Below, piece by piece: positions 42,700-50,960 of a stretch of DNA of 59,748 nucleotides. How positions within the stretch are numbered: position 1 is the stretch's first letter; each line of letters opens with the position of its first letter. A program made the translations under genes and the position numbers. Under the pieces are notes generated by a model. It had not been told where the DNA came from and made no database searches. It saw nothing but the letters and a program-made list of their open reading frames with translations. The stretch is taken from assembly GCA_035540375.1 (NCBI GenBank), contig DATLGO010000110.1, forward strand, positions 1-59,748, written 5' to 3'. Origin of the DNA: Candidatus Thermoplasmatota archaeon (lineage in GTDB: Archaea; Thermoplasmatota; SW-10-69-26; JACQPN01; JAJPHT01).

Positions 42700-43725
42700 G
42701 TGCCCGTCCACCGGCTCCTCCCGATCGCGCTCCTCGCGCTCCTCGCCGCCCCCGCCCTCGCGGGCTGCATCACGGAGATCCCGGACGCGGCGACCGGCGC
42801 CGCCGTCCGGCCCGCCTCGCTCGCGGGCGTCGGGAACCTGACGGCGCCGGACGCGAACGCGACGGCGCCCGCGGCGGACCTCGCCCCCGTCTCCGCGCCG
42901 CCCCGGTGGGCCCTCGGCGACTGGTGGCGCTACGAGGCCGTCTCCGACACGACGGTCGTGGCCACGTTCACCCTCATCGTCGCGGACGTCTCCCCAAGTC
43001 AGTACCGGCTCGTGACCGACAACCCGGAGATCGCGATGTGGGACGAGATCTGGGACATGGCGCTCGTTGGCCCCATCTCGGCGTCCGACCTCTCGGCGCG
43101 CCAGCGCGGCAACGAGGTCAAGTTCCTCCAGTGGCCGCTTGCGAACGGCACGACGTGGTGGACACGCGTCGACGACGTCCAGGCGCAAGCGTTCCTCGCC
43201 GGCCCCGACGCGAAGGGGCGGTGGACGACCACGCTCCTCAGCAACAACCGCACGTATGCCACGTTCGAGTACGACCCGGCCGTCCGGATGTTCACGGACG
43301 TCGACTTCGTGCGCGACGACCTCGAGCTTCGCCTCGTCGCCTCGGGGACCGACTACGCGGGTAACGTGGGAAGCGTCGTCGTTTCGATGCTCGCGCGCGA
43401 GGAGCGCGCGGGGTACGGCCCGCTCGAGCGATTCTTCACGGTCGACGCGGGGACCTCCCGCGTGCGCGTGACCGTGGACGGGGCGACGGAGCGGTTCTTC
43501 TCCCATCATCTCGTCTTCGTCGGCCCCGACAACGGCCAGCGCCAGCCGATCGCGGCGCGCACGTGCACCGCGAAGTGCGAGGAATTCAAGGAGGCCCAGC
43601 TCGACCCGCTCGTCGGTCGTTGGAAAATCCTCGGCGATTTCGGCGCGATCGGCGGCAAGCTCACGCTCGAAGTGGCCGCGTACCGCTTCGTCGAGCACCC
43701 GTTCGTCGCGCGTTCGCCCCTCTGA
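42700..43725 (+). CDS. Secreted lipoprotein, unknown function
   Basis: 341 residues from GTG 42700 (VPVHRLLPIALLALLAAPALAGC); GGCTTTGACAGG is centred 26 nt upstream, favouring this over GTG 42625. The Cys at residue 23 is the lipid anchor. A Thr/Ala/Pro linker (NLTAPDANATAPAADLAPVS) precedes a beta-rich domain of about 270 residues (WALGDWWRYEAVSDTTVVAT, KFLQWPLANGTTWWTRVDDV) with one Cys pair (TCTAKCEEF). No known catalytic residues. The monocistronic context gives no functional hint. Confidence 0.7.
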   Translation: MPVHRLLPIALLALLAAPALAGCITEIPDAATGAAVRPASLAGVGNLTAPDANATAPAADLAPVSAPPRWALGDWWRYEAVSDTTVVATFTLIVADVSPSQYRLVTDNPEIAMWDEIWDMALVGPISASDLSARQRGNEVKFLQWPLANGTTWWTRVDDVQAQAFLAGPDAKGRWTTTLLSNNRTYATFEYDPAVRMFTDVDFVRDDLELRLVASGTDYAGNVGSVVVSMLAREERAGYGPLERFFTVDAGTSRVRVTVDGATERFFSHHLVFVGPDNGQRQPIAARTCTAKCEEFKEAQLDPLVGRWKILGDFGAIGGKLTLEVAAYRFVEHPFVARSPL

Positions 43726-43782
43726 TCCGTCGGAAGCCTTTTAGAAGGAACCGGCCTTCCCCGCGCGACACGGGGACCGGGT

Positions 43783-44862
43783 ATGGCGCGCTCGAAAAAG
43801 ATCGGCAAGAAGGACCTTCTCCAGACCCCCATCAACCAGATCGAGCTCGAGAAGGTCTCGACCGTCGCGGACCTCCTCGACAATTACAAGGGCATGTCGT
43901 TCCAGGCCCGCAACCTCGGCACGTGTCTCCAGGTTTGGGAAAACGCGCTCACGGACCCCGAGCGCCCCACGATCGTGCTCGGCATCGCCGGGTCGCTCAT
44001 GGCGGGCGGCCTGCGCCGCGTCATCCGCGACATGGTGCGCTTCAACCTCGTCGACGTCATCGTCACGACGGGCGCGCAGCCCTACCAGGACCTGTACGCC
44101 GCGCGCGGCTACAACTTCTGGCGCTCGTCCCCCCACGCGGACGACCTGCTCCTGCGCGAATTCTTCCTCGACCGCCTCTACGATACCCTCGTGGACGAGG
44201 AGAAGTTCCGCGAGACGGACGAGTACCTTGCGGAGCTTGTCGCGAAGCTCGAGCCCCGCGGCCACACGACCCGCGAGATCATGAAGTTCTTCGGCGAGCA
44301 CTTCGACGACCCGGACTCGTGGGTCGTCGCGGCCGCGAAGCACGACGTGCCCATCTTCGTCCCCGCGCTCAACGACTCCTCGATCGGCATCGGCATGGTC
44401 GGCGAGTACGTGAAGGCCAAGAAGGCGAAGCGCGCGTACCCGTGGATCGACCCGATCAAGGACGCGTACGAGCTTTCCCAGATCAAGTTCAAGAGCAAGA
44501 AGACGGGCGTCGTCTACCTCGCGGGCGGCATCCCGAAGAACTACATCCAGCAAACCGAGGTCATCTCGGAGCTCATGGGCTACGACCCGGGCGGCCACCA
44601 CTACGCCGTGCAGCTCACGACCGACGCGCCCCACTGGGGCGGCCTCTCCGGCTGCACGTTCGAGGAAGCGCAGAGCTGGGGCAAGATCGCGAAGGATGCG
44701 AAGAAGAGCCAGGCCTACGTCGACGTCACGCTCGGCCTGCCGCTCCTCGTGGGCGCCCTCATCCAGAAGCGCGCCTCCTTCGCGAAGCGCAAGCGCCTCC
44801 AGTTCGTCTACAAGCAGGACGAGCTCGCGGAGATCAAGCAGGTTGCCGCGAAGCGAAGCTGA
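43783..44862 (+). CDS. dys: Deoxyhypusine synthase
   Basis: 359 residues. NAD-binding and active-site motifs: IAGSLMAGGLRRVIRDMV, VDVIVTTGA, VYLAGGIPKNYIQQTEV, HHYAVQLTTDAPHWGGLSG, then FEEAQSWGKI, whose Lys corresponds to the catalytic residue. It transfers the aminobutyl group of spermidine to a lysine of aIF5A. CCTTTTAGAAG at 43737-43747 gives a leader of about 15 nt. A membrane-protein gene begins within its last codons. Confidence 0.96.
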   Translation: MARSKKIGKKDLLQTPINQIELEKVSTVADLLDNYKGMSFQARNLGTCLQVWENALTDPERPTIVLGIAGSLMAGGLRRVIRDMVRFNLVDVIVTTGAQPYQDLYAARGYNFWRSSPHADDLLLREFFLDRLYDTLVDEEKFRETDEYLAELVAKLEPRGHTTREIMKFFGEHFDDPDSWVVAAAKHDVPIFVPALNDSSIGIGMVGEYVKAKKAKRAYPWIDPIKDAYELSQIKFKSKKTGVVYLAGGIPKNYIQQTEVISELMGYDPGGHHYAVQLTTDAPHWGGLSGCTFEEAQSWGKIAKDAKKSQAYVDVTLGLPLLVGALIQKRASFAKRKRLQFVYKQDELAEIKQVAAKRS

Positions 44863-45322
44863 AGGGTTCCGCTTTCCCTTCCTTCCCTGGCTCGCGCTCG
44901 ACGTCGCGCTCACGGTCGCGATCGCCGCAGCCGTCGCGTACGCCATCGTCTTCGTCGTGGACGCGCGCGGCAACGGACCCCTCGCGGGCGCGACGGCCGC
45001 CGCCGGCCTCACCGCGCTGTTCGCGGTGGGGCGGAGCTTCCTCGGCTACTGGCCCTACCGGAAGGGCTTCGACGCGGTCGTCGCCGACGCCGCGGCGCGC
45101 CTTCCCGGCGCGACGCCTGAACCCGTCCTCGTGAGGCCTCTCCTCTCGGGACCCACCGTCCGCTTCCGCCTGCCCGAGGGCGTCCTCGAGGTCACGAACG
45201 TCGGCGCCGGCCTCGTCCGCCTGCGACGCCGGCCCGACGGAGCCCGCGCGTTCGCGCACGCCGGGCGACCCGACGCGGGCCGCCCGCTCGCGGCGCTCGG
45301 CCTCGCGCGCGACCCCCGCTGA
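44843..45322 (+). CDS. Small membrane protein overlapping dys
   Basis: 159 residues from a TTG located 20 nt before the dys stop, the only start that includes the first helix. Two membrane segments (LALDVALTVAIAAAVAYAIVF and GATAAAGLTALFAVGRSFLG) are followed by a basic, beta-rich soluble domain (PTVRFRLPEGVLEVTNVGAG, LVRLRRRPD). Function unknown. Confidence 0.6.
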   Translation: MPRSEAEGFRFPFLPWLALDVALTVAIAAAVAYAIVFVVDARGNGPLAGATAAAGLTALFAVGRSFLGYWPYRKGFDAVVADAAARLPGATPEPVLVRPLLSGPTVRFRLPEGVLEVTNVGAGLVRLRRRPDGARAFAHAGRPDAGRPLAALGLARDPR

Positions 45323-45382
45323 AGCGGAGGCGGACGCCCGGTTCGGAAGCCTTCATGAGGGTTCCCCGAGAACCCAGGGGCG

Positions 45383-46177
45383 ATGGGGTACAGCGCGGCG
45401 GACATCGAACGCTACACGTACTGTCCCCTCTCGTGGTACCTCGCGAAGAGCGGCCATCACGGGGACGACGCGGTCCTCTCGGAAGGCGTGCGCAAGCACG
45501 CCGAGAAGGGCAAGGACGTCGCGCGCTGGCGACGCATCATCGCGGAGCACGGCGAGGCGTTCCAGACGGCCCTCTATCTCGCGCTCGTCGCCGCAAGCGC
45601 GGCGACGCTCGCGATCGAGGTCGTGTTCCTGGAAGGGTTCTACGCGAACATCCTGATGATGCTGTCCCTCGTGTGGCTCCTCGTGTCGCTCGGCTTCCTC
45701 GTGCACGCGCTCCGCAAGCAGGACGAGGCCGAGAAGTTCGGCCGCACCGCCGGATTCGTGGCGGGCGAGCTGACCTACAGCGACCTCGATCAACCCGCGG
45801 CGACCCTCCGGAGCGGCCGCTACGAGGTCGGCGGCCGGCCCGACTACATCGTGCGCGACGGGCCCCACTACATCCCCGTCGAGGTCAAGACCGGGGCCAC
45901 GCCGCAGAAGCCGCACGAAAGCCACGTCCTCCAGTGCGCGACGTACTGCCTCCTCGTCGAGGAGACGTATGGGGAGCGTCCCCCCCACGGCATCATCTCC
46001 TACTCGACGGGCCATTTCACCGTGCCCTACACGGAGGAGATCCGGGACAAGGTCCTCGAGACGATCCTCCGCATGAAGCTCGCGGACCTCACGGGCACGG
46101 CGCACCGCAACCACAACCGGCCGGGCAAGTGCGCAAGCTGCAGCCGGCGCGAGGCGTGCCCTGAACGCCTCGCGTGA
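45383..46177 (+). CDS. Cas4-like PD-(D/E)XK nuclease with inserted membrane hairpin
   Basis: 264 residues. It has an N-terminal Cys (ERYTYCPLSWYLAK), nuclease core GRPDYIVRDGPHYIPVEVKTG (D, then ExK), a motif III-like QCATYCLLVEETYG, and a C-terminal cysteine group KCASCSRREACPERLA. These four cysteines match the iron-sulfur site of Cas4/AddB-type RecB nucleases. Between the N-terminal helices and the core, residues about 60-110 form two hydrophobic helices (ALYLALVAASAATLAIEVVF; ILMMLSLVWLLVSLGFLVHA), suggesting membrane attachment. No CRISPR or cas genes are near. The following gene overlaps by 4 nt. Confidence 0.85.
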   Translation: MGYSAADIERYTYCPLSWYLAKSGHHGDDAVLSEGVRKHAEKGKDVARWRRIIAEHGEAFQTALYLALVAASAATLAIEVVFLEGFYANILMMLSLVWLLVSLGFLVHALRKQDEAEKFGRTAGFVAGELTYSDLDQPAATLRSGRYEVGGRPDYIVRDGPHYIPVEVKTGATPQKPHESHVLQCATYCLLVEETYGERPPHGIISYSTGHFTVPYTEEIRDKVLETILRMKLADLTGTAHRNHNRPGKCASCSRREACPERLA

Positions 46178-46500
46178 CTCGGCCGCAAGGGCTTTCACGG
46201 AATCCGGCCTTCGCGGCCCTCATGGGCCTCTACCTCGTCCGCGCCCTCGTCAAGCCCGGCGCCGAGGAGCCGTTCCGCGCCTGGGTCGACGACCCGGAGG
46301 CGGCGACCCCCGGCTTCGAGACCGACCTGCAGGCCGCGATCCGCGCCGGTCATTTCTCGGGCCCACGCGTCTACTTCACGGTGGAGAGCCCCCGCGGCGA
46401 CCCCCGGGAGCTCGTCGCGGACATCCTCGGGGACTGGCTCACGCTCCAGTCGAGCGTCCCGGTCCACGAGGTGAGCCACGGCGACTTTGAACGCGATTGA
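46174..46500 (+). CDS. Hypothetical protein coupled to the Cas4-like nuclease
   Basis: 108 residues from a GTG overlapping the nuclease stop (GTGA). Mixed alpha/beta composition (MGLYLVRALVKPGAEEPFRA, GPRVYFTVESPRGDPRELVA) with no membrane helix and no family recognised. The coupling suggests it partners with the nuclease. Confidence 0.6.
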   Translation: MTRPQGLSRNPAFAALMGLYLVRALVKPGAEEPFRAWVDDPEAATPGFETDLQAAIRAGHFSGPRVYFTVESPRGDPRELVADILGDWLTLQSSVPVHEVSHGDFERD

Positions 46501-46539
46501 GGGGAAAACGTCAAAGCGCGCGAGCGCTTCCGGGGCCCC

Positions 46540-46899
46540 GTGGACGTGCTCGCCCTCCTGAAGTCGATCCGCCTGCCGGAGGGCCGGTACGTGACCGAGG
46601 TCAAGCCCGGCATCCACGCCTTCGGCGCCGACCGGCCGATGTCCCGCGTGCGCTCGTACCAGACGAAGGGCCTCCCCGGGATGGCGGGCCGCGGGATGTC
46701 GCGCGAGTTCCTCCTTCTCGCCCACGTGCACGTGGACGCCGCCCGCAAGGTCACCCTGATCGAGGGCTTCAACGGCGGCGAAGGCCAGCGCGCGGCGGAG
46801 GCCATCCGCGCCGCCCTCGCCCAGGCGGGCCTCGCCGAAGGCGCCCGCTTCGAGCCGACGCAGCCCCTCAAGGCGTGCCCGGCATCGGGCTTCTCGTGA
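46540..46899 (+). CDS. Hypothetical protein, alpha/beta
   Basis: 119 residues from GTG 46540; AAAACGTCAAAG is centred about 29 nt upstream, fitting a leaderless start. Motifs such as YQTKGLPGMAGRGMSREFLL and LAHVHVDAARKVTLIEGFNG do not match a family I know. Its last 32 nt overlap the convergent SRPBCC gene. Confidence 0.6.
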   Translation: MDVLALLKSIRLPEGRYVTEVKPGIHAFGADRPMSRVRSYQTKGLPGMAGRGMSREFLLLAHVHVDAARKVTLIEGFNGGEGQRAAEAIRAALAQAGLAEGARFEPTQPLKACPASGFS

Positions 46900-47323
46900 G
46901 CCGCTCCGCGCGCCGCGCGGCGGCCCGGAGCATCCGGCGCGTGAACGGGCCGTGCGCGAGGAACAGCATGCCCCGGTAGAGCGCGCCCAGGATTCCCGGG
47001 AACGCGGCCGCGGTGACGGCGCGCAGGACGCTTCCCCCGGGCCGCGGCTCGATCTCGAAGGTGAGCGTGTATGCGGAGAAGCGGTGAGCGCCGCCCAGGA
47101 CGAGCCGCCGGGGGGCCTCGCTTTCCACGACGCGGAATCCCGGAATCGTGGCGCCGACGGCGGGGAGACGCCCGCCGGAGGCGGTCACGCTGCACCCGAG
47201 CCACCGCGCGGAACGCTCCGCCCGCGGTCCCGCGAAGGACTTGAGGAGCGTCGCCTGCACGGCTTCCCAGACCGCTTCCGGCGGCGCGCGGGCCTCGACC
47301 GCGTGGACGTCGTCGATGCGCAT
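46868..47323 (-). CDS. SRPBCC/START-like ligand-binding protein
   Basis: 151 residues from ATG 47323; CTCAAGAACG is centred 27 nt upstream. The pattern VHAVEARAPPEAVWEAVQATLL at the N-terminus, beta strands (FRVVESEAPRRLVLGGAHRF, YTLTFEIEPRPGGSVLRAV) and a long C-terminal helix are typical of polyketide cyclase/dehydrase-like SRPBCC domains that bind hydrophobic ligands. Ligand unknown. Confidence 0.75.
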   Translation of the reverse strand: MRIDDVHAVEARAPPEAVWEAVQATLLKSFAGPRAERSARWLGCSVTASGGRLPAVGATIPGFRVVESEAPRRLVLGGAHRFSAYTLTFEIEPRPGGSVLRAVTAAAFPGILGALYRGMLFLAHGPFTRRMLRAAARRAERLTRSPMPGTP

Positions 47324-47381
47324 GCGGGGTGAGCGGGACGGACGTTCTTGAGCCTTCCCGGGAAAGGGGCATGCCACAAGC

Positions 47382-47389
47382 CTTTTAGC
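47382..47389 (+). promoter_or_regulatory. TATA box of the BNR-repeat lipoprotein gene
   Basis: CTTTTAGC centred 26 nt before the ATG at 47412, predicting a leaderless mRNA. The same CCTTTTAG word precedes deoxyhypusine synthase. Confidence 0.5.
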
Positions 47390-47411
47390 GGGCTTCCGGG
47401 GGTTCGCCACC

Positions 47412-49007
47412 ATGCGCGGAAAGTCCCTCTCCATCGTCCTCGCTCTCGTGGCGACGAGCCTCCTTGCGGGCTGCATCGACCTTGCGAAGGAGCCCATTTC
47501 GACGGCCAACGTGATCGACGTCGGCCAGGTCAACACGGACCGCCTGTTCTTCCACAGGGGCCTTTCGCTGAGCCTGAGCGAGCTCGACCTGCCGCTCGTC
47601 GAGGCGCTGCGCAACTCGACCTCGCTGCCGTTCTACACGGGTCAGGACGGCGTCGAGCCGACGGTGGGCGTGACGAAGGACGGCACCCTCTTCGTGAGCG
47701 CCGGGACGTTCCGCAACAACAACCCGCTCGGCCTCCCCTGGACCCTCGTCATGAAGAGCGAGGACAAGGGCCTCACCTGGAAGAGCACGGGTCCGCGCCT
47801 CCCGAATGGCGACCCCAACCCCCCGATCACGTTCGACCCCTACGTGTACGTCGACCCCGCGACGGACCGCGTCTTCACCGTCGACCTCTACGCGCTCGCA
47901 TGCAACTGGCTCTCGTACTCCGATGACAAGGGCCAGAGCTGGATCACGAACCCCATCGCGTGCGGCGACCCGCTCGTGGTGGACCACCAGACGATCGTCG
48001 CGGGCAAGCCGAAGATCACCCCCGTGACCCCGGCGTACCCGAACCTCCTCTACATCTGCATCAACCACGTCTACAAGTCGAGCTGCGCGCGCTCGATCGA
48101 CGGCGGCCTCTCATTCCACGAGCTGCCCCCGGCCTACTCGGGCGTCTCGCCCCCCGCGCCCGGAAGCGGCGAGCAGGCCAGCTTCTGCGGCGGCCTCCAC
48201 GGCCACGTCAAGACCGGCCCCGACGGCACCGTGTACCTGCCGCGCGGCTACTGCGGCAAGGTCATGGTCGCCGTGAGCGAGACCGACGGTCTTCTCTGGA
48301 CCCCGTACGTCATCAACGAGACCGTCGGCATCCTCGAGGGGACCCACGAGATCACGATCGCGACGGACCCCGCGGGCAACGTCTACGCGATGTGGCCCGC
48401 CGAGGACGGCCTCATGCGCCTCGCCGCGAGCAAGGACAAGGGCAAGACTTGGGGCCCCGCGCACATCCTGAGCGCGCCCGACGTGACGCTCGCGGGCTAC
48501 CCGGCGATCGCCGCGGGAGACGACGGCAAGCTCGCGTTCGCCTACTACGGCACGACGTACGAGGGCGGCATCGATGCGAAGGAGTCCATCGCGACCGAGG
48601 GCACCTGGAACGGCTACCTCGGCTACGTCCTCGACGCGCTCTCGGACGACCCGCTCGTCGTCACGACGATGGTGAACGACCCGAACGACCCGCTCGTCCG
48701 CGGCAAGTGCGCGTGGACGCGCTGTCCAGGCGTCTACGACTTCATGGACATCGTCATCGACGCGGAGGGCCGCCCCTGGGCCGCCTTCGTCGACGCCTGC
48801 ACGGGCAAATGCGCGACGTCCGAGGGGGAGCCGAACAAGGTCGCTCCGGGCGCGGGCTTCGTGGCCGCGCTCTCGACCGGCCCGGCGCTCCGCGGCAACG
48901 GGACGCTCGCCGCGCTCGTCCCGCAGACGCTCGACCCCGCGACGATGCAGTCCCCCGCGAACGCGGGACCCGAGTCGGACGCCCTCGCGGCCCTCCTCCG
49001 GCGCTGA
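47412..49007 (+). CDS. BNR/sialidase-fold lipoprotein
   Basis: 531 residues with a signal and lipobox (LVATSLLAGC, Cys about residue 20). BNR-like Asp-box motifs recur: SEDKGLTWKSTG, SDDKGQSWITNP, SIDGGLSFHELP, SKDKGKTWGPAH. They indicate a six-bladed propeller of the sialidase/Vps10 type. Catalytic Arg triad of true sialidases was not identified, so a sugar- or surface-binding role is as likely as hydrolysis. Disulfides are probable (YICINHVYKSSCARS, CAWTRCPGVYD). Confidence 0.8.
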   Translation: MRGKSLSIVLALVATSLLAGCIDLAKEPISTANVIDVGQVNTDRLFFHRGLSLSLSELDLPLVEALRNSTSLPFYTGQDGVEPTVGVTKDGTLFVSAGTFRNNNPLGLPWTLVMKSEDKGLTWKSTGPRLPNGDPNPPITFDPYVYVDPATDRVFTVDLYALACNWLSYSDDKGQSWITNPIACGDPLVVDHQTIVAGKPKITPVTPAYPNLLYICINHVYKSSCARSIDGGLSFHELPPAYSGVSPPAPGSGEQASFCGGLHGHVKTGPDGTVYLPRGYCGKVMVAVSETDGLLWTPYVINETVGILEGTHEITIATDPAGNVYAMWPAEDGLMRLAASKDKGKTWGPAHILSAPDVTLAGYPAIAAGDDGKLAFAYYGTTYEGGIDAKESIATEGTWNGYLGYVLDALSDDPLVVTTMVNDPNDPLVRGKCAWTRCPGVYDFMDIVIDAEGRPWAAFVDACTGKCATSEGEPNKVAPGAGFVAALSTGPALRGNGTLAALVPQTLDPATMQSPANAGPESDALAALLRR

Positions 49008-49140
49008 TCGCGGGAGGGTGGACGTCGACGGGGGCCGCGCCGCGGCGCCGAGGACGTCCCCGCGCGCCTCGAGCGCGCGGGGGCATCCCGCCTTCGCGCC
49101 GACCACAATCGTTTTCAAACCCCGCCCGCTTCCTCGCCCC

Positions 49141-49425
49141 ATGGCTGAGTTCGAGACTCTCGAAGCCAAGCGGATCGATTTCAACCAAGGCGGCGAGTTC
49201 CTGGAGCTCAGCATCAACGTCGCGAAGGACGGAACCCGGGAAACGCGGTATCTGCGCCTCGCGCGCGGCTACTTCGACAAGGAGGGCAACGAGCGCTACA
49301 AGCGCGGCGGCGTGACGCTCCCGCGCGACCCGGCCGTGCTCGCGGCGCTCTCGGAGGCGCTGAAGCAGGTTGACCTCTCGAAGCTCGGCGGCCCCGTCAC
49401 GGCGGGCGCGCCCGAGCCCGAGTGA
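49141..49425 (+). CDS. Small beta-rich protein, possibly nucleic-acid binding
   Basis: 94 residues; GTTTTCAAA is centred 27 nt before the ATG. The sequence KRIDFNQGGEFLELSINVAKD, then RETRYLRLARGYFDKEGNE, RYKRGGVTLP and a final helix LAALSEALKQVDLSK recalls the beta-sheet-plus-helix layout of PC4/PUR-like proteins, but identity is not certain. Confidence 0.65.
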   Translation: MAEFETLEAKRIDFNQGGEFLELSINVAKDGTRETRYLRLARGYFDKEGNERYKRGGVTLPRDPAVLAALSEALKQVDLSKLGGPVTAGAPEPE

Positions 49426-49429
49426 TCCG

Positions 49430-49582
49430 TCAGTGCCCTTTCGGGCAGCGCCCGCTCGCGCGGTCGAGGTCCGACGCGCAGGTGGGGCAGACCTTCACGA
49501 TGCGGCCGTCGCGGAAGACGGTGGTCGCGTTGCTCTGCCCCTCGATGGAGATCGAGGGCAGCTTCTCCCCCTTCTTCTTCAT
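49430..49582 (-). CDS. 50-residue zinc-ribbon-like protein
   Basis: MKKKGEKLPSISIEGQSNAT ... VCPTCASDLDRASGRCPKGH. One CxxC and a terminal CxxxH form a probable zinc site. GGTTCAAGACC is centred 26 nt before the ATG, matching leaderless promoters. Its stop lies 4 nt beyond the convergent gene's stop. Confidence 0.6.
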   Translation of the reverse strand: MKKKGEKLPSISIEGQSNATTVFRDGRIVKVCPTCASDLDRASGRCPKGH

Positions 49583-49726
49583 GCGTTCAAAATGCCAGAC
49601 CCGGTCTTGAACCTGACCCCGCGCAGCCCGGTCGCCCGACCGATATCCCGACCCTCGTCGGCGCGAGCGAGACAAGCGCGGATGCGCGACACGTGTCATC
49701 GTAGACCCGCCGCTCGGAGGCTCTGG

Positions 49727-49890
49727 GTCGAACCTCTCGTTCGAGAGACAAGCGTCCGGGAGGTGCAGGGGGGTAAGGCCCCCCGCGGGCTCGTTCGAGA
49801 GACAAGCGTCGAGGGGTGCAGGGGGATGCCCCGCGGGTCGAACCTCTCGTTCGAGAGACAAGCGTCGGGGGGTGCAGGGGGGCAGAGCCC
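49727..49890. repeat. Three tandem ~55-bp repeats with a CTCTCGTTCGAGAG palindrome
   Basis: TCGTTCGAGAGACAAGCGTC occurs at about 49737, 49791 and 49847. The first and third copies are preceded by CGAACCTC, completing the perfect palindrome. Spacers are themselves G-rich palindromes following GGTGCAGGGGG. The spacers are repeated too, so this is not a CRISPR array. Confidence 0.85.
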
Positions 49891-49910
49891 CCCGCCGCTG
49901 GGGGGTGAAT

Positions 49911-50018
49911 CCAGAGAGGGGGCGCGCGCAGCGCCCCCTCTCTGGCACGGAGTGGCATGCGCCGAGGGTCGCGCCCGCAGGCGCGACCCGAGGTGTGAAA
50001 CGCATGCCACGGAGTGGA
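49911..50018. repeat. Hairpin-array element, copy R3 (inverted)
   Basis: Reverse orientation relative to R1 and R2. A 15-bp stem (49911-49925 with 49931-49945), then CACGGAGT. A compound palindrome follows: outer GGCATGCG/CGCATGCC (49954-49961 with 50001-50008) and inner GGGTCGCGCC/GGCGCGACCC. A second CACGGAGT closes it. The ACTCCGTG repeats are conserved, while the enclosed palindrome differs from R1/R2. Confidence 0.75.
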
Positions 50019-50150
50019 CCGCTGAAGGCCCCGAACTCCAATGTACCCGTGTGGCCCCGGCCACGTCCCACGGATCACGCGTCCCCGGGGTTGAAAAAGC
50101 CGGGGCCGTCCGGGCGAAGCCTCTTTCGGGGAAAGAACCTTGCCCCGCGC

Positions 50151-50921
50151 ATGGGCCTCGCGGGCAAGCGCGCCTTCGTGACGGGCGCGTCGAGCGGCAT
50201 CGGTCTTGCGACGGCGCGGCGTCTCGCCGGGGACGGCGCGTCGCTCGTCCTCGTCGCGCGCCGCGCGCACCGCCTGGAGGACGTCGCGAAGGCGATCGCT
50301 TCGGAGCACGGCGTCTCCGTCGAGACGCTCGTCCTCGACGTCGCGGACCCGACGGCCGTCGCGCACGCTGCGGAGGCGCGCCCGGGCGCGTTCCGGAACG
50401 TGGACGTCCTCGTGAACAACGCGGGCCTCGCGCGCGGGGTCGACCCCGTGCAGGTGGGCCGCCCCGAGGACTGGGACGAGATGATCGACACGAACGTGAA
50501 AGGGCTCCTCCGCGTGACGCGCGCGATCCTCCCGGACATGCTCGCGCGGCGATCGGGCCACGTCGTGAACCTCGGTTCGACGGCCGGCCATTGGGTCTAC
50601 CGCGGCGGCGCCGTCTACTGCGCGACCAAGTTCGCGGTGCGCGCGATCACGGAGGCGCTGCGGCTCGACGTCCACGGATCCGGCGTCCGCGTGACGAGCG
50701 TGGATCCCGGCCTCGTGGAGACCGAGTTCAGCGAGGTCCGGTTCTCGGGCGACGTGGAGCGGGCGAAGGCCGTCTACGCGGGCATGACTCCGCTCACGCC
50801 GGACGACGTCGCGGACGCGATCCATTACGCTGTGACCCGCCCCGGTCACGTGAACGTCCAGGACATCGTGCTCATGCCCGTGGATCAGGCGAGCGTCCGC
50901 GACGTGCACCGCCGCGGGTGA
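50151..50921 (+). CDS. Short-chain dehydrogenase/reductase
   Basis: 256 residues. Cofactor motif FVTGASSGIGLATARRLAG, NNAGLARG, catalytic Ser in VVNLGSTAGHW and YxxxK in AVYCATKFAVRAITE. An Arg pair (VARRAHRL) after beta-2 suggests NADP preference. Its closest look is to YdfG-like serine/3-hydroxy acid dehydrogenases. The start is the ATG immediately before LAGKRAFVTG; longer readings extend into the repeat region. Confidence 0.93.
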   Translation: MGLAGKRAFVTGASSGIGLATARRLAGDGASLVLVARRAHRLEDVAKAIASEHGVSVETLVLDVADPTAVAHAAEARPGAFRNVDVLVNNAGLARGVDPVQVGRPEDWDEMIDTNVKGLLRVTRAILPDMLARRSGHVVNLGSTAGHWVYRGGAVYCATKFAVRAITEALRLDVHGSGVRVTSVDPGLVETEFSEVRFSGDVERAKAVYAGMTPLTPDDVADAIHYAVTRPGHVNVQDIVLMPVDQASVRDVHRRG

Positions 50922-50960
50922 CCAAGCGGTTCAAGAGGCGTCGCGCCTTTCCCGCCCTCC

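Noticed and set aside
49727-49890. Regularly spaced repeats suggestive of a small CRISPR array
   Set aside because: Spacers are similar to one another and palindromic, the spacing is about 55 bp with only three copies, and no cas genes are nearby. The Cas4-like gene at 45.4 kb is a solo nuclease.
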